A DNA stretch of 64,000 nucleotides, from the NCBI GenBank assembly GCA_022823305.1, contig JAJDXK010000004.1, positions 1-64,000 of the forward strand, written 5' to 3'. Position numbers and translations under genes: made by a program. How positions within the stretch are numbered: position 1 is the first letter of the stretch; each line of letters starts with the position of its first letter. The notes under the pieces are model-generated. The model ran no database searches. It had not been told where the DNA came from and was given only the letters and a program-made list of their open reading frames with translations. This document shows positions 42,137 through 52,027 of the stretch, piece by piece. Origin of the DNA: Alphaproteobacteria bacterium (GTDB taxonomy: Bacteria > Pseudomonadota > Alphaproteobacteria > UBA828).

Positions 42137-42685
42137 ATGGCGGCCATCGCCTCGCTCTGTGTCTTCTGCGGCTCGCAAACGGGCCGCGACCCGGCCCATG
42201 CGGCGGCCGCCCGTGAGCTCGGGACCGCGCTCGCCGAGCGCGGCATCACGCTGATCTACGGTGCCGGCGGCATCGGCCTGATGGGGGTGCTGGCCGATGC
42301 GGTGCTGGCCGGCGGCGGCAAGGTCGTCGGCGTGATTCCGGAGAAGCTGGAAAGCCTCGAGGTGGCACATCGAGGGCTGACCGAGATCGTGGTCACCGAA
42401 GACATGCTCCGGCGCAAGCGGATCATGATCGATCGCTCCGACGGCTTCGTCATCCTGCCCGGCGGCTTCGGCACGCTGGACGAGTTCTTCGAGGTGCTGA
42501 CCTGGAGACAGCTCGGGCTGCACGACAAGCCGGTGGTCGTGCTCGACGGCGCGGGCTACTGGGCGCCGCTGCTCGGCCTGCTCGACCACCTGAGCGCCGA
42601 GGGCTTCGCGCCGCAGGCCTCGCCCGGTCTCGCCACGGTGGTGCGCAGCACCGACGCGCTGTTCCGCGCGCTGGAGGCGGCATGA
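42137..42685 (+). CDS. LOG family protein (putative nucleotide 5'-monophosphate phosphoribohydrolase)
   Basis: A 182-residue protein with the LOG hallmark PGGFGTLDE near residues 113-121 and the paired arginine in DMLRRKRIMID. Family members cleave cytokinin riboside 5'-monophosphates or AMP to the free base and ribose 5-phosphate. The N-terminus SLCVFCGSQTGRDPAH is also conserved. ATG 42137 matches the family start; the long upstream open frame overlaps the divergent cytochrome gene's promoter region and is not coding. It converges on the amidase gene at 42756. Confidence 0.92.
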   Translation: MAAIASLCVFCGSQTGRDPAHAAAARELGTALAERGITLIYGAGGIGLMGVLADAVLAGGGKVVGVIPEKLESLEVAHRGLTEIVVTEDMLRRKRIMIDRSDGFVILPGGFGTLDEFFEVLTWRQLGLHDKPVVVLDGAGYWAPLLGLLDHLSAEGFAPQASPGLATVVRSTDALFRALEAA

Positions 42686-42755
42686 GGGCCTGGGCCGCGC
42701 CCGGCGATTGCCGGCAGCCTTTCTCTCTCGCTCTCCCCCGAAGGCCGGCGCGGGG

Positions 42756-44195
42756 TTAGCCGAGCGACCAGACGCCGGTGCCCGGATGGCGCGCCCGCCA
42801 GGGCCGCGCCTCCTCGAGCTGGGCGGCGAGGCGGAAGAGCGTCGCCTCGTCGGCCATGCGCCCGCCGAAGTGGACGCCGACGGGGAGCCCCTCGTCGTTC
42901 CACGAGAGCGGCAGCGTGATCGCCGGGTTGCCGGTGCAATTGAAGACCGGCGTGAAGGGGATGAACGCCATCAGCCGCTCGAAGAAGAGCTCTGCATCGT
43001 CGTCGGCGAAGAGGTGGCCGTGCGGTGGCGGTGCGCTGCCGAGCGTCGGCGTCAGCCAGATGTCGTAGTCCTCGTAGAAGCGCGCGAACTCGCGCGTCGT
43101 CGCATGCACGTCGCTGATCGCCTGCACCAGGTCGGCGCCGCTCAGCTTGCGCCCCTCCTCCAGCAGAAGGAGGTTGTTGGCCTCGGTGTTCTCGGCAGAC
43201 GGCGTCTGCCCTGTGGCCTCCGCGTAGCCGTCGAAGGCCCAGGCCTCGTTCGCCTGGAAGATCCTGGTCCAGCCGTCGAACATGGTCTCGACATCGAACT
43301 CGGGCGCGGCCGGCTCGACGACGTGGCCGAGGTCCTCCAGCAGCTTGCCGGCGTCCTCCGCCGCGCGGACGCAGTCGGCGCTCACCGCGGTCCCCGCCGG
43401 CGCCTCGGTGGAAAGCCCGATCCTGAGCCTGCCCGCATCCGCCCCCACCTCGTCGAGGAAGGGCCGCTCCGGCGGCGGGGCGTAGTAGGGCTCGCCGATG
43501 CCGGGGCCGGCGGTGGCGTCGAGCAGGGCGGCGCAGTCCCGCACCGTGCGCGTCACCACGTGCTCGACGGCGATGCCGTTCCACAGCTCGCCGAAGTCGG
43601 GGCCGTTGGGCGTGCGCCCGCGGCTGGGCTTGAGCCCGACCAGGCCGCAGGCCGACGCGGGAATGCGGATCGAGCCGCCGCCGTCGTTGGCGTGGCCCGC
43701 CGGCGCGATGCCCGCCGCCACCCCTGCCGCCGAGCCGCCGCTGGAGCCGCCGGGGGAATAGCCCAGCTTCCACGGGTTGTGGGTCGGTCCGTTGGCCACC
43801 GGCTCGGTGGAGCCGCTGGAGCCGCCCTCCGGCGTGTTGGTCTTGGCGAAGATCACCGCGCCGGCGCGCTTCCACCGCGCCACCATCTCGCTGTCGAAGT
43901 CGCGGGTCCAGCCCTTGAAGAAGCGGCTGCCGCAATCGGTCGGCACCCCTGCGTAGGACTGGGTCAGGTCCTTGAGCAGGAAGGGCACCCCCTCGAAGGG
44001 CCCGTCGGGCACGCCAGCCGCGATCGCGGCCCGCGCCTCCCCCTCCATCGAGCGGACGATGGCGTTGAGGTCGCCGTTGAGCGCCTCGGCGGCCTCGAGC
44101 GCGCAGGTCAGCAGCTCGTCCGCGGTCACCTCCCCCTTCTTCACAAGCGCTGCCAGCCCCAGCGCATCGTGGGCAGCGTAGTCCCCGAGTTTCAT
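42756..44195 (-). CDS. amidase signature family hydrolase
   Basis: A 479-residue AS-family amidase. Catalytic lysine is in LLKDLTQ (near residue 78), cis-serine in [12 protein letters not shown] (near 148-160) and nucleophile serine in [12 protein letters not shown] (near 174). The sequence between is variable, and the C-terminal half resembles aryl- or alkyl-amide amidases rather than GatA. It lies 58 bp downstream of a peptide-binding-protein gene on the same strand, which suggests it hydrolyses an imported amide or peptide derivative. It is clearly distinct from the other two amidases in the window. Confidence 0.86.
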   Translation of the reverse strand: MKLGDYAAHDALGLAALVKKGEVTADELLTCALEAAEALNGDLNAIVRSMEGEARAAIAAGVPDGPFEGVPFLLKDLTQSYAGVPTDCGSRFFKGWTRDFDSEMVARWKRAGAVIFAKTNTPEGGSSGSTEPVANGPTHNPWKLGYSPGGSSGGSAAGVAAGIAPAGHANDGGGSIRIPASACGLVGLKPSRGRTPNGPDFGELWNGIAVEHVVTRTVRDCAALLDATAGPGIGEPYYAPPPERPFLDEVGADAGRLRIGLSTEAPAGTAVSADCVRAAEDAGKLLEDLGHVVEPAAPEFDVETMFDGWTRIFQANEAWAFDGYAEATGQTPSAENTEANNLLLLEEGRKLSGADLVQAISDVHATTREFARFYEDYDIWLTPTLGSAPPPHGHLFADDDAELFFERLMAFIPFTPVFNCTGNPAITLPLSWNDEGLPVGVHFGGRMADEATLFRLAAQLEEARPWRARHPGTGVWSLG

Positions 44196-44253
44196 CGTTC
44201 CCTCTCCCGATCGCGGTCTCCGCTCGGCCGCGTTCCGCGCGCTGCGTGCCGCC

Positions 44254-45846
44254 CTATTCCTCGTCGAGCCAGAGGATGGAGAAGTCGTACCAGTTCTCCG
44301 GCGGGTTCACGAAGCCCTTGACGCTGGGGTGGAGCACCAGCGGGTTGTAGTAGACGAACTTGGGCGCGTAGGCGAAGTCCTGGCCCATGATGATCTCGTT
44401 GGCCTGCCGGTAGAGCGCCGCCGCCCTGGCCTCGTCCTTCTCGGCCAGCGCCTGGTTGAAGAGCGCGTCGACCTCCTCGTTGCAGTACCAGCCCACGTTG
44501 AAGCCGTTGGGCGGCTGGGAGTCGCAGCGCGACATCACCTGGGTCCAGTAGGGGACCGACCAGCCCCAGCCGACCTCGTTCATGTGCAGGCCCTCGGGCA
44601 TGCCCTGGACCCACTTGCCCAGATAGGTGATCCACTCGATCTTGTTGAGCTTCACGTCGATCCCGATCTTCTTGAGATCGCGCTGGATCCACTTCTCCCA
44701 GACCTCGTTGTAGCCGTACTCGTAGATGTCGAACTCGATGGCGAGCCCGTCGCCGTAGCCGGCCTCGGCGAGCAACGCCTTCGCGCCCTCGGGATCGTAG
44801 GGCGCCGACACGTAGCCCGGCTGGTAGGCGAAGGTGCCGGGCGAGAGCATGCCGTACTCGGCCCGTCCCGTGTCCTTCAGGATCTCGCGCGCGATCCCCT
44901 CGCGGTCGATCGCCATGTTGATCGCCTTGCGGACGCGCACGTCCGACATGATCGGGTCCCTGTGGTTGAAGAAGAGCAGCCAGATCGAGGGGATGTTCTC
45001 GTTGGTCGAGATCACGAAGCCCTCTTCCTGGAGGCCCTCCAGCTCGTCCCAGGGCGCCTCGTTGATCATGTGCACCTCGCCCGCGCGCATGGCGGCGAGC
45101 CGCGTCGCCTGGTCCGAGAGCGGACGGAAGATCAGCGTGTCGATGTTGGCGTTGGTGCCCCAGTAGTCGTCGAAGCGCTCCAGCACCACCTTGATGTTCT
45201 GCTCGCGCTCCACGAACTTGAAGGGCCCGGTGCCGACCGGGGCCAGCGGGAAGCCCTCGTTGCCCACCTTCTCGATCTGGGTGGGGCTGATGATCATCGG
45301 CATGCCGCAGGCCTGCACACCGAACTGGAGCCACTCGAAGTTGGGCTCGTTGAGCGTGATGGTGACCTCCATCGGCCCGGTCACCTCCACCGACTTCATC
45401 CAGCGCGTGTAGTAGCCGAGGAAGGCCGCGGCGGTGTCGTAGAAGTGCGGCGCGTCGGGAGTGAAGAAGCGGTCGTAGTTCCACTTGACGACCTCGGCGT
45501 CCACGCCGGTGCCGTCGTGGAACCTGACGCCCTCCCTGATCTGGAAGGTGTAGACCGTGCCGTCCTCGGAGCGCTCCCACGATTCCGCGATCGCGGGCTT
45601 GAGCTTCGCGCTCTTCGCCTCCGGGTCGGCCAGGTCGAGCATGACCAGCCCTTCGAACATGTTGTGGATGGCGTTGGTGGTGTACCAGCTGCAGGTGGCG
45701 TGCGGGTCCAGGATGTTCATCTCGCTGGACATGCCCCACACGAAGGTGCCGCCCTGGCGGGGCTCCTCGGCCCCGGCGGCGCCGGCGCCGGCAAGGCCGC
45801 CGGCGACGATGGCTGCAGCGAGTATGCGAGCCAGCCCTGTGCTCAT
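44254..45846 (-). CDS. extracellular solute-binding protein, family 5 (peptide/nickel ABC type)
   Basis: A 530-residue periplasmic binding protein with a signal peptide of about 27 residues (AAAIVAGGLAGAGAAGAEE). Family 5 signatures include the RPAIAESWERSEDGTVYTFQIR-like segment at the N-domain and YDPEGAKALLAEAGYGDG in the hinge region. It is a close paralogue of the protein at 48389, and both have an unusual set of conserved cysteines (CSWYTTN, VQACGMP, SRCDSQPPNGF, GWYCNEEVD). No permease genes flank it; it may use the Dpp-like permease at 50126-54006. The amidase follows downstream. Confidence 0.88.
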   Translation of the reverse strand: MSTGLARILAAAIVAGGLAGAGAAGAEEPRQGGTFVWGMSSEMNILDPHATCSWYTTNAIHNMFEGLVMLDLADPEAKSAKLKPAIAESWERSEDGTVYTFQIREGVRFHDGTGVDAEVVKWNYDRFFTPDAPHFYDTAAAFLGYYTRWMKSVEVTGPMEVTITLNEPNFEWLQFGVQACGMPMIISPTQIEKVGNEGFPLAPVGTGPFKFVEREQNIKVVLERFDDYWGTNANIDTLIFRPLSDQATRLAAMRAGEVHMINEAPWDELEGLQEEGFVISTNENIPSIWLLFFNHRDPIMSDVRVRKAINMAIDREGIAREILKDTGRAEYGMLSPGTFAYQPGYVSAPYDPEGAKALLAEAGYGDGLAIEFDIYEYGYNEVWEKWIQRDLKKIGIDVKLNKIEWITYLGKWVQGMPEGLHMNEVGWGWSVPYWTQVMSRCDSQPPNGFNVGWYCNEEVDALFNQALAEKDEARAAALYRQANEIIMGQDFAYAPKFVYYNPLVLHPSVKGFVNPPENWYDFSILWLDEE

Positions 45847-46008
45847 GGATCGTCCCTCCCTCGCTCGCCCCGTGGCCGCGCTTCGACGCTTCTTTGGCGC
45901 TCTTCTCGGGTAGGGGCGCGGGAGAGCGCGGCGCCCCCGGCCTTTTGCAGGACGGTAGCGCCCGAACGCCCCGCCGGCAAGAGAACCGGCGCCGCGCGCT
46001 GGAAGAGG

Positions 46009-46671
46009 TCAGTAGCCCCTGGGGGGCTCCGCGATGTCGTCCTCGCGCCCGGCCGCGGTGACGATGGCGGCGTCCACCGCCTCGGCCATCAGGTCGAGGC
46101 TCATCGACGGGAACTCGTGCTCGGGGTACGAGGCCTGCGCCACGTAGCCCGGCGTGCACGGCACGTGGATGAAGCCCGCGCGCGTCGGCAGCGCCTTCTC
46201 CTGCGCGAGGTGCAGCGTCGTGTACATGATCTGGTTGCAGAGGTAGGTGGACGCCGTGTTCGAGACCTTGGCCGGGATCGCGCGCTCGTGCATCGCCGCC
46301 ACCATGGCCTTGATCGGCAGCGTCGAGCGGTAGGCGAAGGGTCCGTCGGCGAAGACGGGCTCGTCCACCGGCTGGGCACGGGCGTTGTCCGGCACGGGGA
46401 AGTCCTTGACGTTGGCCGCGGTGCGCTCGACCGAGACCACCGGGCTGCCGGGATAGAGCCCGAGGCTGATCCAGATGTCCGGGCGGTGGCTCTCCAGCGC
46501 CTCGTCGACCAGCGGCGCGATCCGCGTGCTGTCCACCGGCACGGGCAGCGTGACCAGCTCGATGTCGACATAGTTGCGCTCCCGCGCGCACTCCAGCAGG
46601 TCGATGGTGGGGTTCTCGCTCGCGTGAGACCAGGGCTCGTAGCCGGTCAACACCACACGCTTCGCCGTCAT
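46009..46671 (-). CDS. pyroglutamyl peptidase I (C15 cysteine peptidase)
   Basis: A 220-residue cytoplasmic peptidase that removes N-terminal pyroglutamate. The C15 triad is visible: Glu in VERTAANVKDF (near residue 80), Cys in SNTASTYLCNQIMYTT (near 145) and His in GFIHVPCTPGY (near 168). Length matches the family. ATG 46671 gives the family-like MTAKRVVLTGYEPW start. It sits between two binding-protein genes and two amidase genes, in line with use of imported peptides with blocked N-termini. It is divergent from the amidase at 46835. Confidence 0.88.
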   Translation of the reverse strand: MTAKRVVLTGYEPWSHASENPTIDLLECARERNYVDIELVTLPVPVDSTRIAPLVDEALESHRPDIWISLGLYPGSPVVSVERTAANVKDFPVPDNARAQPVDEPVFADGPFAYRSTLPIKAMVAAMHERAIPAKVSNTASTYLCNQIMYTTLHLAQEKALPTRAGFIHVPCTPGYVAQASYPEHEFPSMSLDLMAEAVDAAIVTAAGREDDIAEPPRGY

Positions 46672-46834
46672 GGCACCGCCTCCCGGTGTCTGCAACCGCC
46701 GCAGGCTCGCGCGGATCGCCCGCCGGCGCAACCGCGCCCCGCTGCGGCGCCGCGGGCGCCGGGCAATGCAGGCGCGTCCGCTTGTGGCTATGCTCCGCCG
46801 CACGGGCCGGACAGCCGACACGGGGGAGAAGACG

Positions 46835-48271
46835 ATGGCATCCGACGATCTCTGCTACATGACCGCGACCGAGGCGCTGACGCGCTTCCACGCGAAGACG
46901 CTCTCGCCGGTGGAGCTGATGTCGGCGGTCATCGCCCGTTCCGAGGCGGTGAACCCCAAGGTCAACGCCTATACCTACACCTTCTACGAGCGCGCGCTGG
47001 AGCAGGCGCGGGCGGCGGAGGAGGCCTACGCGTCCGGCGGCGAGACGCGCCCGCTGGAAGGCCTGCCGGTGGTCATCAAGGACTTCCACGCCGTCAAGGG
47101 CGAGATCACCACCTACGGCTCGCGCGTCTTCGCCGACCACGTGCCGGACCACTCGGTGCCCACGGTCACGCGTCTGCTCGATGCCGGCGCCATCATGCAC
47201 GCGCGCACCACCACGCCGGAGATGGCCCACGCGCCGCACTCCTCCAGCCTGCTGTGGGGAAAGACGCGCAACCCGTGGAACCTCGACTTCGGCCCCGGCG
47301 GCTCCTCCGGCGGGGCGGGTGCGGCGACCGCGGCCGGCATGACGACGCTCGCGGACGGCACTGACGGCGGCGGCTCGATCCGCATCCCCGCGGGCTCGTG
47401 CGGCGTCTTCGGCTTCAAGCCGCCCTTCGGCCGCAACCCGACCGACCGCGCCCATCCGCGCGAATCGCTGCTGCACTACGGGCCCCTCACCCGCAGCGTC
47501 GCCGACGGCGCTCTGATGCAGAACGTGATGGCCGGCCCCCACCCGGACGACATGTGCTCGCTCAGGCCCAAGCTGGAGATCCCGGGCGAGCTGGAGCCGG
47601 TCAAGGACTGGAAGGTCGCGTTCTCCATGGACCTCGGCTACTTCGAGGTGGACGAGGAGGTGCAGGCCAACACGCGCGAGGCGCTCCAGACCTTCCGCGA
47701 CCTCGGCTGCACGGTGGACGAGGTCGATGTCGGCTGGGACAAGAGCGTCCTCGACGCCTGGACCGTGATCTGGGAAGGGCTGTTCTGGGCCACGACGGGC
47801 GCCGACTATCCGCGCATCAAGTACGACCTCGAGGGCTTCGTGCGCGGCATCCTGGAGCGCGGCGCCCAGCACAGCCTGTCGCGCTTCTACCAGACCAACC
47901 TCGTGCGCGGCGAGATGTACCAGACGCTCGCCCCCATCCTGGAGGCCTACGACATCCTCGTCTGCCCCACCAACGGGCTGCCGGCGCTCCCCATCGACCA
48001 CGATCTGGCCGACACCGACTTCCGCATCAACGGCAGGACGCTCACCACCTCCAACCACCCCGGCGACGTCTACGTGCAGTGGCAGCTCAACTATCCCTTC
48101 AACCTGGTGCCGGAATGCCCGGTGGCGAGCGTGCCGAGCGGCTTCGGCTCCAACGGGGTGCCCACCGGAATCCAGATCGTGGGCCGCACCTACGACGATG
48201 TCTCGGTGTTCCGCGCCGCCGCCGACTACGAGCGCGCCCGGCCCTGGGCCCAGCATCGGCCGCCGGTCTGA
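46835..48271 (+). CDS. amidase signature family hydrolase
   Basis: A 478-residue AS-family amidase with lysine in VVIKDFHAVKG (near residue 77), GPGGSSGGAGAATAAG (near 151-166) and nucleophile serine in [13 protein letters not shown] (near 174). ATG 46835 follows GGGGGAGAAG closely. The C-terminus VGRTYDDVSVFRAAADYERARPW is typical. It is the first gene of a + strand unit continuing with the binding protein at 48389 and DppBCDF-like genes, so its substrate is probably delivered by that importer. It is more similar in layout to the amidase at 13861 than to that at 42756. Confidence 0.87.
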   Translation: MASDDLCYMTATEALTRFHAKTLSPVELMSAVIARSEAVNPKVNAYTYTFYERALEQARAAEEAYASGGETRPLEGLPVVIKDFHAVKGEITTYGSRVFADHVPDHSVPTVTRLLDAGAIMHARTTTPEMAHAPHSSSLLWGKTRNPWNLDFGPGGSSGGAGAATAAGMTTLADGTDGGGSIRIPAGSCGVFGFKPPFGRNPTDRAHPRESLLHYGPLTRSVADGALMQNVMAGPHPDDMCSLRPKLEIPGELEPVKDWKVAFSMDLGYFEVDEEVQANTREALQTFRDLGCTVDEVDVGWDKSVLDAWTVIWEGLFWATTGADYPRIKYDLEGFVRGILERGAQHSLSRFYQTNLVRGEMYQTLAPILEAYDILVCPTNGLPALPIDHDLADTDFRINGRTLTTSNHPGDVYVQWQLNYPFNLVPECPVASVPSGFGSNGVPTGIQIVGRTYDDVSVFRAAADYERARPWAQHRPPV

Positions 48272-48388
48272 GTGGAATATCGCCATTTGGCCACAGCGCC
48301 CGAAGTTTGTACGCTGCGGACCCAGGCGCGGGGGAGACGGCCAGCGAGCCGGCCCGGTGCGCGCGCAAGCAAGGGAGGGAGAACCCAC

Positions 48389-49990
48389 ATGTTTCGATCG
48401 TTGCGAACGGTAGCCTTGGCCGGCGCCGTTACCGTGGCCGGTGCCTCGTTGGCGCTGGGCGCGCTCGACACGAAATCCGCCAAGGCGGAGCAAGGGGGGA
48501 CGCTGATCTGGTCGATCCCCGCGGCGATGAGCCTGTTCGATCCGCCGCAGTCCTGCGGCTGGCTTACCAAGAACGCCACCCACATGATCTTCGACGGCCT
48601 GGTCGAGCTGGAGCTCGGCAAGCCCGAGAAGGGGTGGGCGACGCTTCGTCCGGCACTGGCCGAGTCATGGACCGTCTCCGAGGACGGCATGACCTACACC
48701 TTCAACCTGCGCAAGGGTGTCAAGTTCCACGACGGCACGCCCTTCAACGCCGAGGTGGCGAAGTGGAACTACGACCGCTTCTCCAACCCCGACGCGCCGC
48801 AGTACAACGAGGTCGCCAACGCCTACCTGAACTTCTACGCGCGCTGGATCGCGTCCACCCGCGTGGTCGACGAGCACACCTTCGAGATCGTGCTCACCCA
48901 GCCGCACTACGAGTGGCTGCAGATCGGCCAGTCCTCGTGCGGGCAGCCGGAGATGATCAGCCCGACCGCGTGGGAGATTCACGGCGATCAGGACATCGCG
49001 CTGCATCCGGTCGGCACCGGGCCGTTCAAGTTCGTCGAGCGTGAGATCGACGTGATGGTCGTGCTCGAGCGCAACGACGACTACTACGGCGAGCCGGCGA
49101 AGCTCGACTACATGGTCTATCGCCAGATCACCGACCCGGCGACGCGCATCGCGGCGCTCCGGGCCGGCGAGATCAACATGGTCACCGAGCCGACCTGGGA
49201 CGAGATCGAGAACCTGGTGGACGAGGGCTTCCAGCTCCTGCTGCAGCCCAACGTGCCCTCGGTCTGGTACGCCGCGTTCAACATGCAGCACCCGGCGCTA
49301 CAGGACGTTCGCGTGCGCAAGGCGATCAACATGGCGATCGACCGCGAGGGCGTGGCCCGCGAGGTGCTGAGAGGCACCGGCAAGGCCGAGCACGGCATGC
49401 TGTCGGCCGGCACCTTCGCCTACGATCCCGACTACAACCCCTATCCCTACGATCCCGAAGGCGCGAAGGCGCTGCTGGAGGAGGCCGGCTACGGTGACGG
49501 GCTGGAGCTCACCTTCGAAATCTTCGACTACGGCTGGAACGAGGCGTGGGAGAAGTGGATGCAGCGCGACCTCAAGAAGGTCGGCATCGACCTCAAGCTC
49601 AACAAGCTGGAGTGGATGACCTATCTCGGCAAGTGGCTCCAGGGCATGCCGGAGACCGTGGCGATGAACAGCATGGGCTGGGGCTGGTCGGTGCCCTACT
49701 GGACCGCCCACGCCACGCGCTGCGACCATCACCCGCCGAACGGCATCAACGGCGGCTGGTACTGCAACGAGGCGGTGGACGCGCTCTACCAGCAGGCGAT
49801 CCAGACCAAGGATCAGGCCGAGGCGACCAAGCTCTATCGCGAGGCCAACCGCATCATCATGGAAGAGGACGTCGCCTTCGTGCCGGTGTTCAGCTACCAC
49901 AATCCGATCATTCTGGCGCCCAACGTGAAGGGCTTCGTGAACGGTCAGGAGAACTGGTACGACTACACCCTGCCCTGGGTTGAGGAGTAG
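48389..49990 (+). CDS. extracellular solute-binding protein, family 5 (peptide/nickel ABC type)
   Basis: A 533-residue periplasmic binding protein with a signal peptide to about residue 33 (VTVAGASLALGALDTKSAKAE). It is a paralogue of the minus-strand protein at 44254 over the full length and shares its four cysteine positions (CGWLTKN, SSCGQPE, TRCDHHPPNGI, GWYCNEAVD), which may form two disulfides. GGGAGGGAGAA upstream of ATG 48389 is a strong ribosome site. It heads the permease/ATPase set at 50126-54006 and is followed by a long hairpin that could set its level above that of the permeases. Confidence 0.9.
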   Translation: MFRSLRTVALAGAVTVAGASLALGALDTKSAKAEQGGTLIWSIPAAMSLFDPPQSCGWLTKNATHMIFDGLVELELGKPEKGWATLRPALAESWTVSEDGMTYTFNLRKGVKFHDGTPFNAEVAKWNYDRFSNPDAPQYNEVANAYLNFYARWIASTRVVDEHTFEIVLTQPHYEWLQIGQSSCGQPEMISPTAWEIHGDQDIALHPVGTGPFKFVEREIDVMVVLERNDDYYGEPAKLDYMVYRQITDPATRIAALRAGEINMVTEPTWDEIENLVDEGFQLLLQPNVPSVWYAAFNMQHPALQDVRVRKAINMAIDREGVAREVLRGTGKAEHGMLSAGTFAYDPDYNPYPYDPEGAKALLEEAGYGDGLELTFEIFDYGWNEAWEKWMQRDLKKVGIDLKLNKLEWMTYLGKWLQGMPETVAMNSMGWGWSVPYWTAHATRCDHHPPNGINGGWYCNEAVDALYQQAIQTKDQAEATKLYREANRIIMEEDVAFVPVFSYHNPIILAPNVKGFVNGQENWYDYTLPWVEE

Positions 49991-49995
49991 GGACC

Positions 49996-50046
49996 AGGCA
50001 GCAGCCAGTGAGGCCGCCGGGCATCGCGCCCGGCGGCCGGCTGCCT
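49996..50046 (+). promoter_or_regulatory. long intercistronic hairpin between binding protein and permease genes
   Basis: GGCCGCCGGGC (50012-50022) and GCCCGGCGGCC (50028-50038) form a perfect 11-bp stem with an ATCGC loop. An outer pairing AGGCAGC (49996-50002) with GCTGCCT (50040-50046) extends it. There is no T tract. Such stems commonly protect upstream mRNA or act as partial terminators, which favours more binding protein than permease. Confidence 0.65.
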
Positions 50047-50125
50047 GTAGCGCAGGGACGGGCCGCGACGGGCGCGGCTCCCTCCCCGTGAGCGCCCCCA
50101 CACTGCCGGAAGCCGACGCCAGCCC

Positions 50126-51094
50126 ATGACGCGCTTCATCGTCATGCGTCTCCTGACGATCGTCCCGATCATGTTCGGGGTGTCGTTCTTCGTCTTCATC
50201 CTCGCCCATCTCGCCCCCGGCGACGTCACCACGACCCTCACCGGCCCCTACGCCACCGAGGAAACGCGCGAGCAGATTCGCGAATCCCTCGGGCTCAACG
50301 AGCCGCTGCCGGTGCAGTACGGCAAGTGGCTCAGCCACATCCTCCAGGGCGAGTTCGGCAAGTCCATCGCCAACCGGCGCATGGTCGCCGAGCTGATCTT
50401 CCCCAAGTTCGCGAACTCCGCGATCCTGGCGCTGACCAGCGCGGCGATGGCCTACGTCATAGGATTGTTCGCCGGCATCTTCGCGGCGTCGCGGCCCTAC
50501 GGCTATTTCGACCGATTTACCATCGCCGGAACGCTGATGTTCGGCAGCATTCCGCCCTACTGGTTCGGGCTGCTGCTGGTGCTGTTGTTCTCGCTGACCT
50601 GGCGCTGGCTGCCGGCGACGGGCATGACCAAGATCGTCGGCGGCGGCGGGCCCATCGACGTGATCCTCCATCTGATCCTGCCAACCATCGCCGCGGGCGC
50701 CGCGCCGGCGGCGATCATCGCGCGCACCGTGCGCGCGACCATGCTCGAGATCCTGAGCCAGAACTACATCAAGGTCGCCCGCGCCAAGGGGATCCGGCGC
50801 GGCGTGATCCTGCGCAAGCACGCGCTGCGCAACGCGCTGCCTCCCATCGCCACGATCTGCGGCCTGCAGCTCGGCTACCTGCTGGGCGGCGTGCTCTTCG
50901 TCGAGGTGATCTTCGCCTGGCCCGGCATCGGCTATCAGCTCTGGCAGGCGATCCAGGCGCGCGACATCCCCACCATCCAGGGGGCCTCGCTCATCATCGC
51001 CGTCGCCTTCGTGCTGGTGAACCTCGCGGTCGACGTGTTCAACGCCTACACCGACCCGAAGATCCGCATCTCCGAGGGGGTGCGCTCTCGATGA
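50126..51094 (+). CDS. peptide ABC transporter permease, DppB-like
   Basis: A 322-residue inner-membrane permease with six hydrophobic segments. The N-terminal [20 protein letters not shown] segment, [15 protein letters not shown], and the EAA loop [19 protein letters not shown] near residue 212 are typical of DppB/OppB. ATG 50126 begins MTRFIVM. The stop overlaps the next start by ATGA, so the two permeases are coupled. It forms a heterodimeric channel with the following protein. Confidence 0.92.
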   Translation: MTRFIVMRLLTIVPIMFGVSFFVFILAHLAPGDVTTTLTGPYATEETREQIRESLGLNEPLPVQYGKWLSHILQGEFGKSIANRRMVAELIFPKFANSAILALTSAAMAYVIGLFAGIFAASRPYGYFDRFTIAGTLMFGSIPPYWFGLLLVLLFSLTWRWLPATGMTKIVGGGGPIDVILHLILPTIAAGAAPAAIIARTVRATMLEILSQNYIKVARAKGIRRGVILRKHALRNALPPIATICGLQLGYLLGGVLFVEVIFAWPGIGYQLWQAIQARDIPTIQGASLIIAVAFVLVNLAVDVFNAYTDPKIRISEGVRSR

Positions 51095-52017
51095 CCGACG
51101 CGCCGAGCCTGCACGGCGAGTCGCTGCGCCAGCGCTCCGCGGCGGAGCTCCGCCGCGAGAACCTGCACATCATGTGGCGCACGCTGACGCTCGCCTGGCA
51201 CGCCTATGCCAAGGACAAGGCGGCGGTGGGCGCGCTGATCTTCCTCGTCATCGTGGTGCTGATCGCCATCCTCGCGCCCTGGATCAGCCCGCACGACCCG
51301 ACCGAGGCGGTGGGCACGCGCGGCGGCCTGCCGGGGACCGACGGCCTCGTCCTCGGCGGCGACATGGACGGGCGCGACATGCTCTCGCGCCTCTTCTGGG
51401 GCGGGCGCGTGTCGCTGCTCATCGGCGTGGTGCCGACCGTGGCGGCTACCGCCATCGCCGTGGTGCTGGGTCTCTTCGCCGGCTACGTCGGCGGCTGGGT
51501 GGACCAGGTGGTGATGCGCGTGCTCGATGTCTTCTTCGCCTTCCCGCTGGTGCTGCTGGCCATCGTCATCGCCGGCATCCTGGACCCCGGCGTCGCCACG
51601 CTGATCCTCTCCATCACCGTGGCGCTGGTGCCCTACATCTCGCGCCTGGTGCGAACCACCACGGTCTCGGTCAAGCAGGAGCCCTACATCGAGGCCGCGC
51701 GCGCCGGCGGCGCCACCACGCCCACCATCCTCGCGCGCTACGTCCTGCCCAACATGCTGGCGCCGGTGATCGTCTACTCGACCACGCTGATCGGCCTGAT
51801 GATGGTGGTGGGCTCCGGCCTCAGCTTCCTCGGCCTCGGCATCCAGCCGCCCGACGCCGACTGGGGCACCATGGTCTCCGACGGCCGCGCGGTGCTGAAG
51901 AAGGCGCCGCACGCGACCGCCTTCCCCGGCTTCGTCATCGTCATCGTCTCGCTCGCCTTCTCCTTCGTCGGCGACGGGCTGCGCGATGCGCTCGACCCCC
52001 GCGCCAGGGTGCGCTGA
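51091..52017 (+). CDS. peptide ABC transporter permease, DppC-like
   Basis: A 308-residue permease with an N-terminal cytoplasmic extension of about 45 residues, then six membrane segments. The OppC/DppC features are [19 protein letters not shown] near residues 88-106 and the EAA loop [20 protein letters not shown] near 200. ATG 51091 overlaps the DppB-like stop. It ends 10 bp before the first ATPase gene. Confidence 0.92.
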   Translation: MTDAPSLHGESLRQRSAAELRRENLHIMWRTLTLAWHAYAKDKAAVGALIFLVIVVLIAILAPWISPHDPTEAVGTRGGLPGTDGLVLGGDMDGRDMLSRLFWGGRVSLLIGVVPTVAATAIAVVLGLFAGYVGGWVDQVVMRVLDVFFAFPLVLLAIVIAGILDPGVATLILSITVALVPYISRLVRTTTVSVKQEPYIEAARAGGATTPTILARYVLPNMLAPVIVYSTTLIGLMMVVGSGLSFLGLGIQPPDADWGTMVSDGRAVLKKAPHATAFPGFVIVIVSLAFSFVGDGLRDALDPRARVR

Positions 52018-52027
52018 GGAGGGCGGC

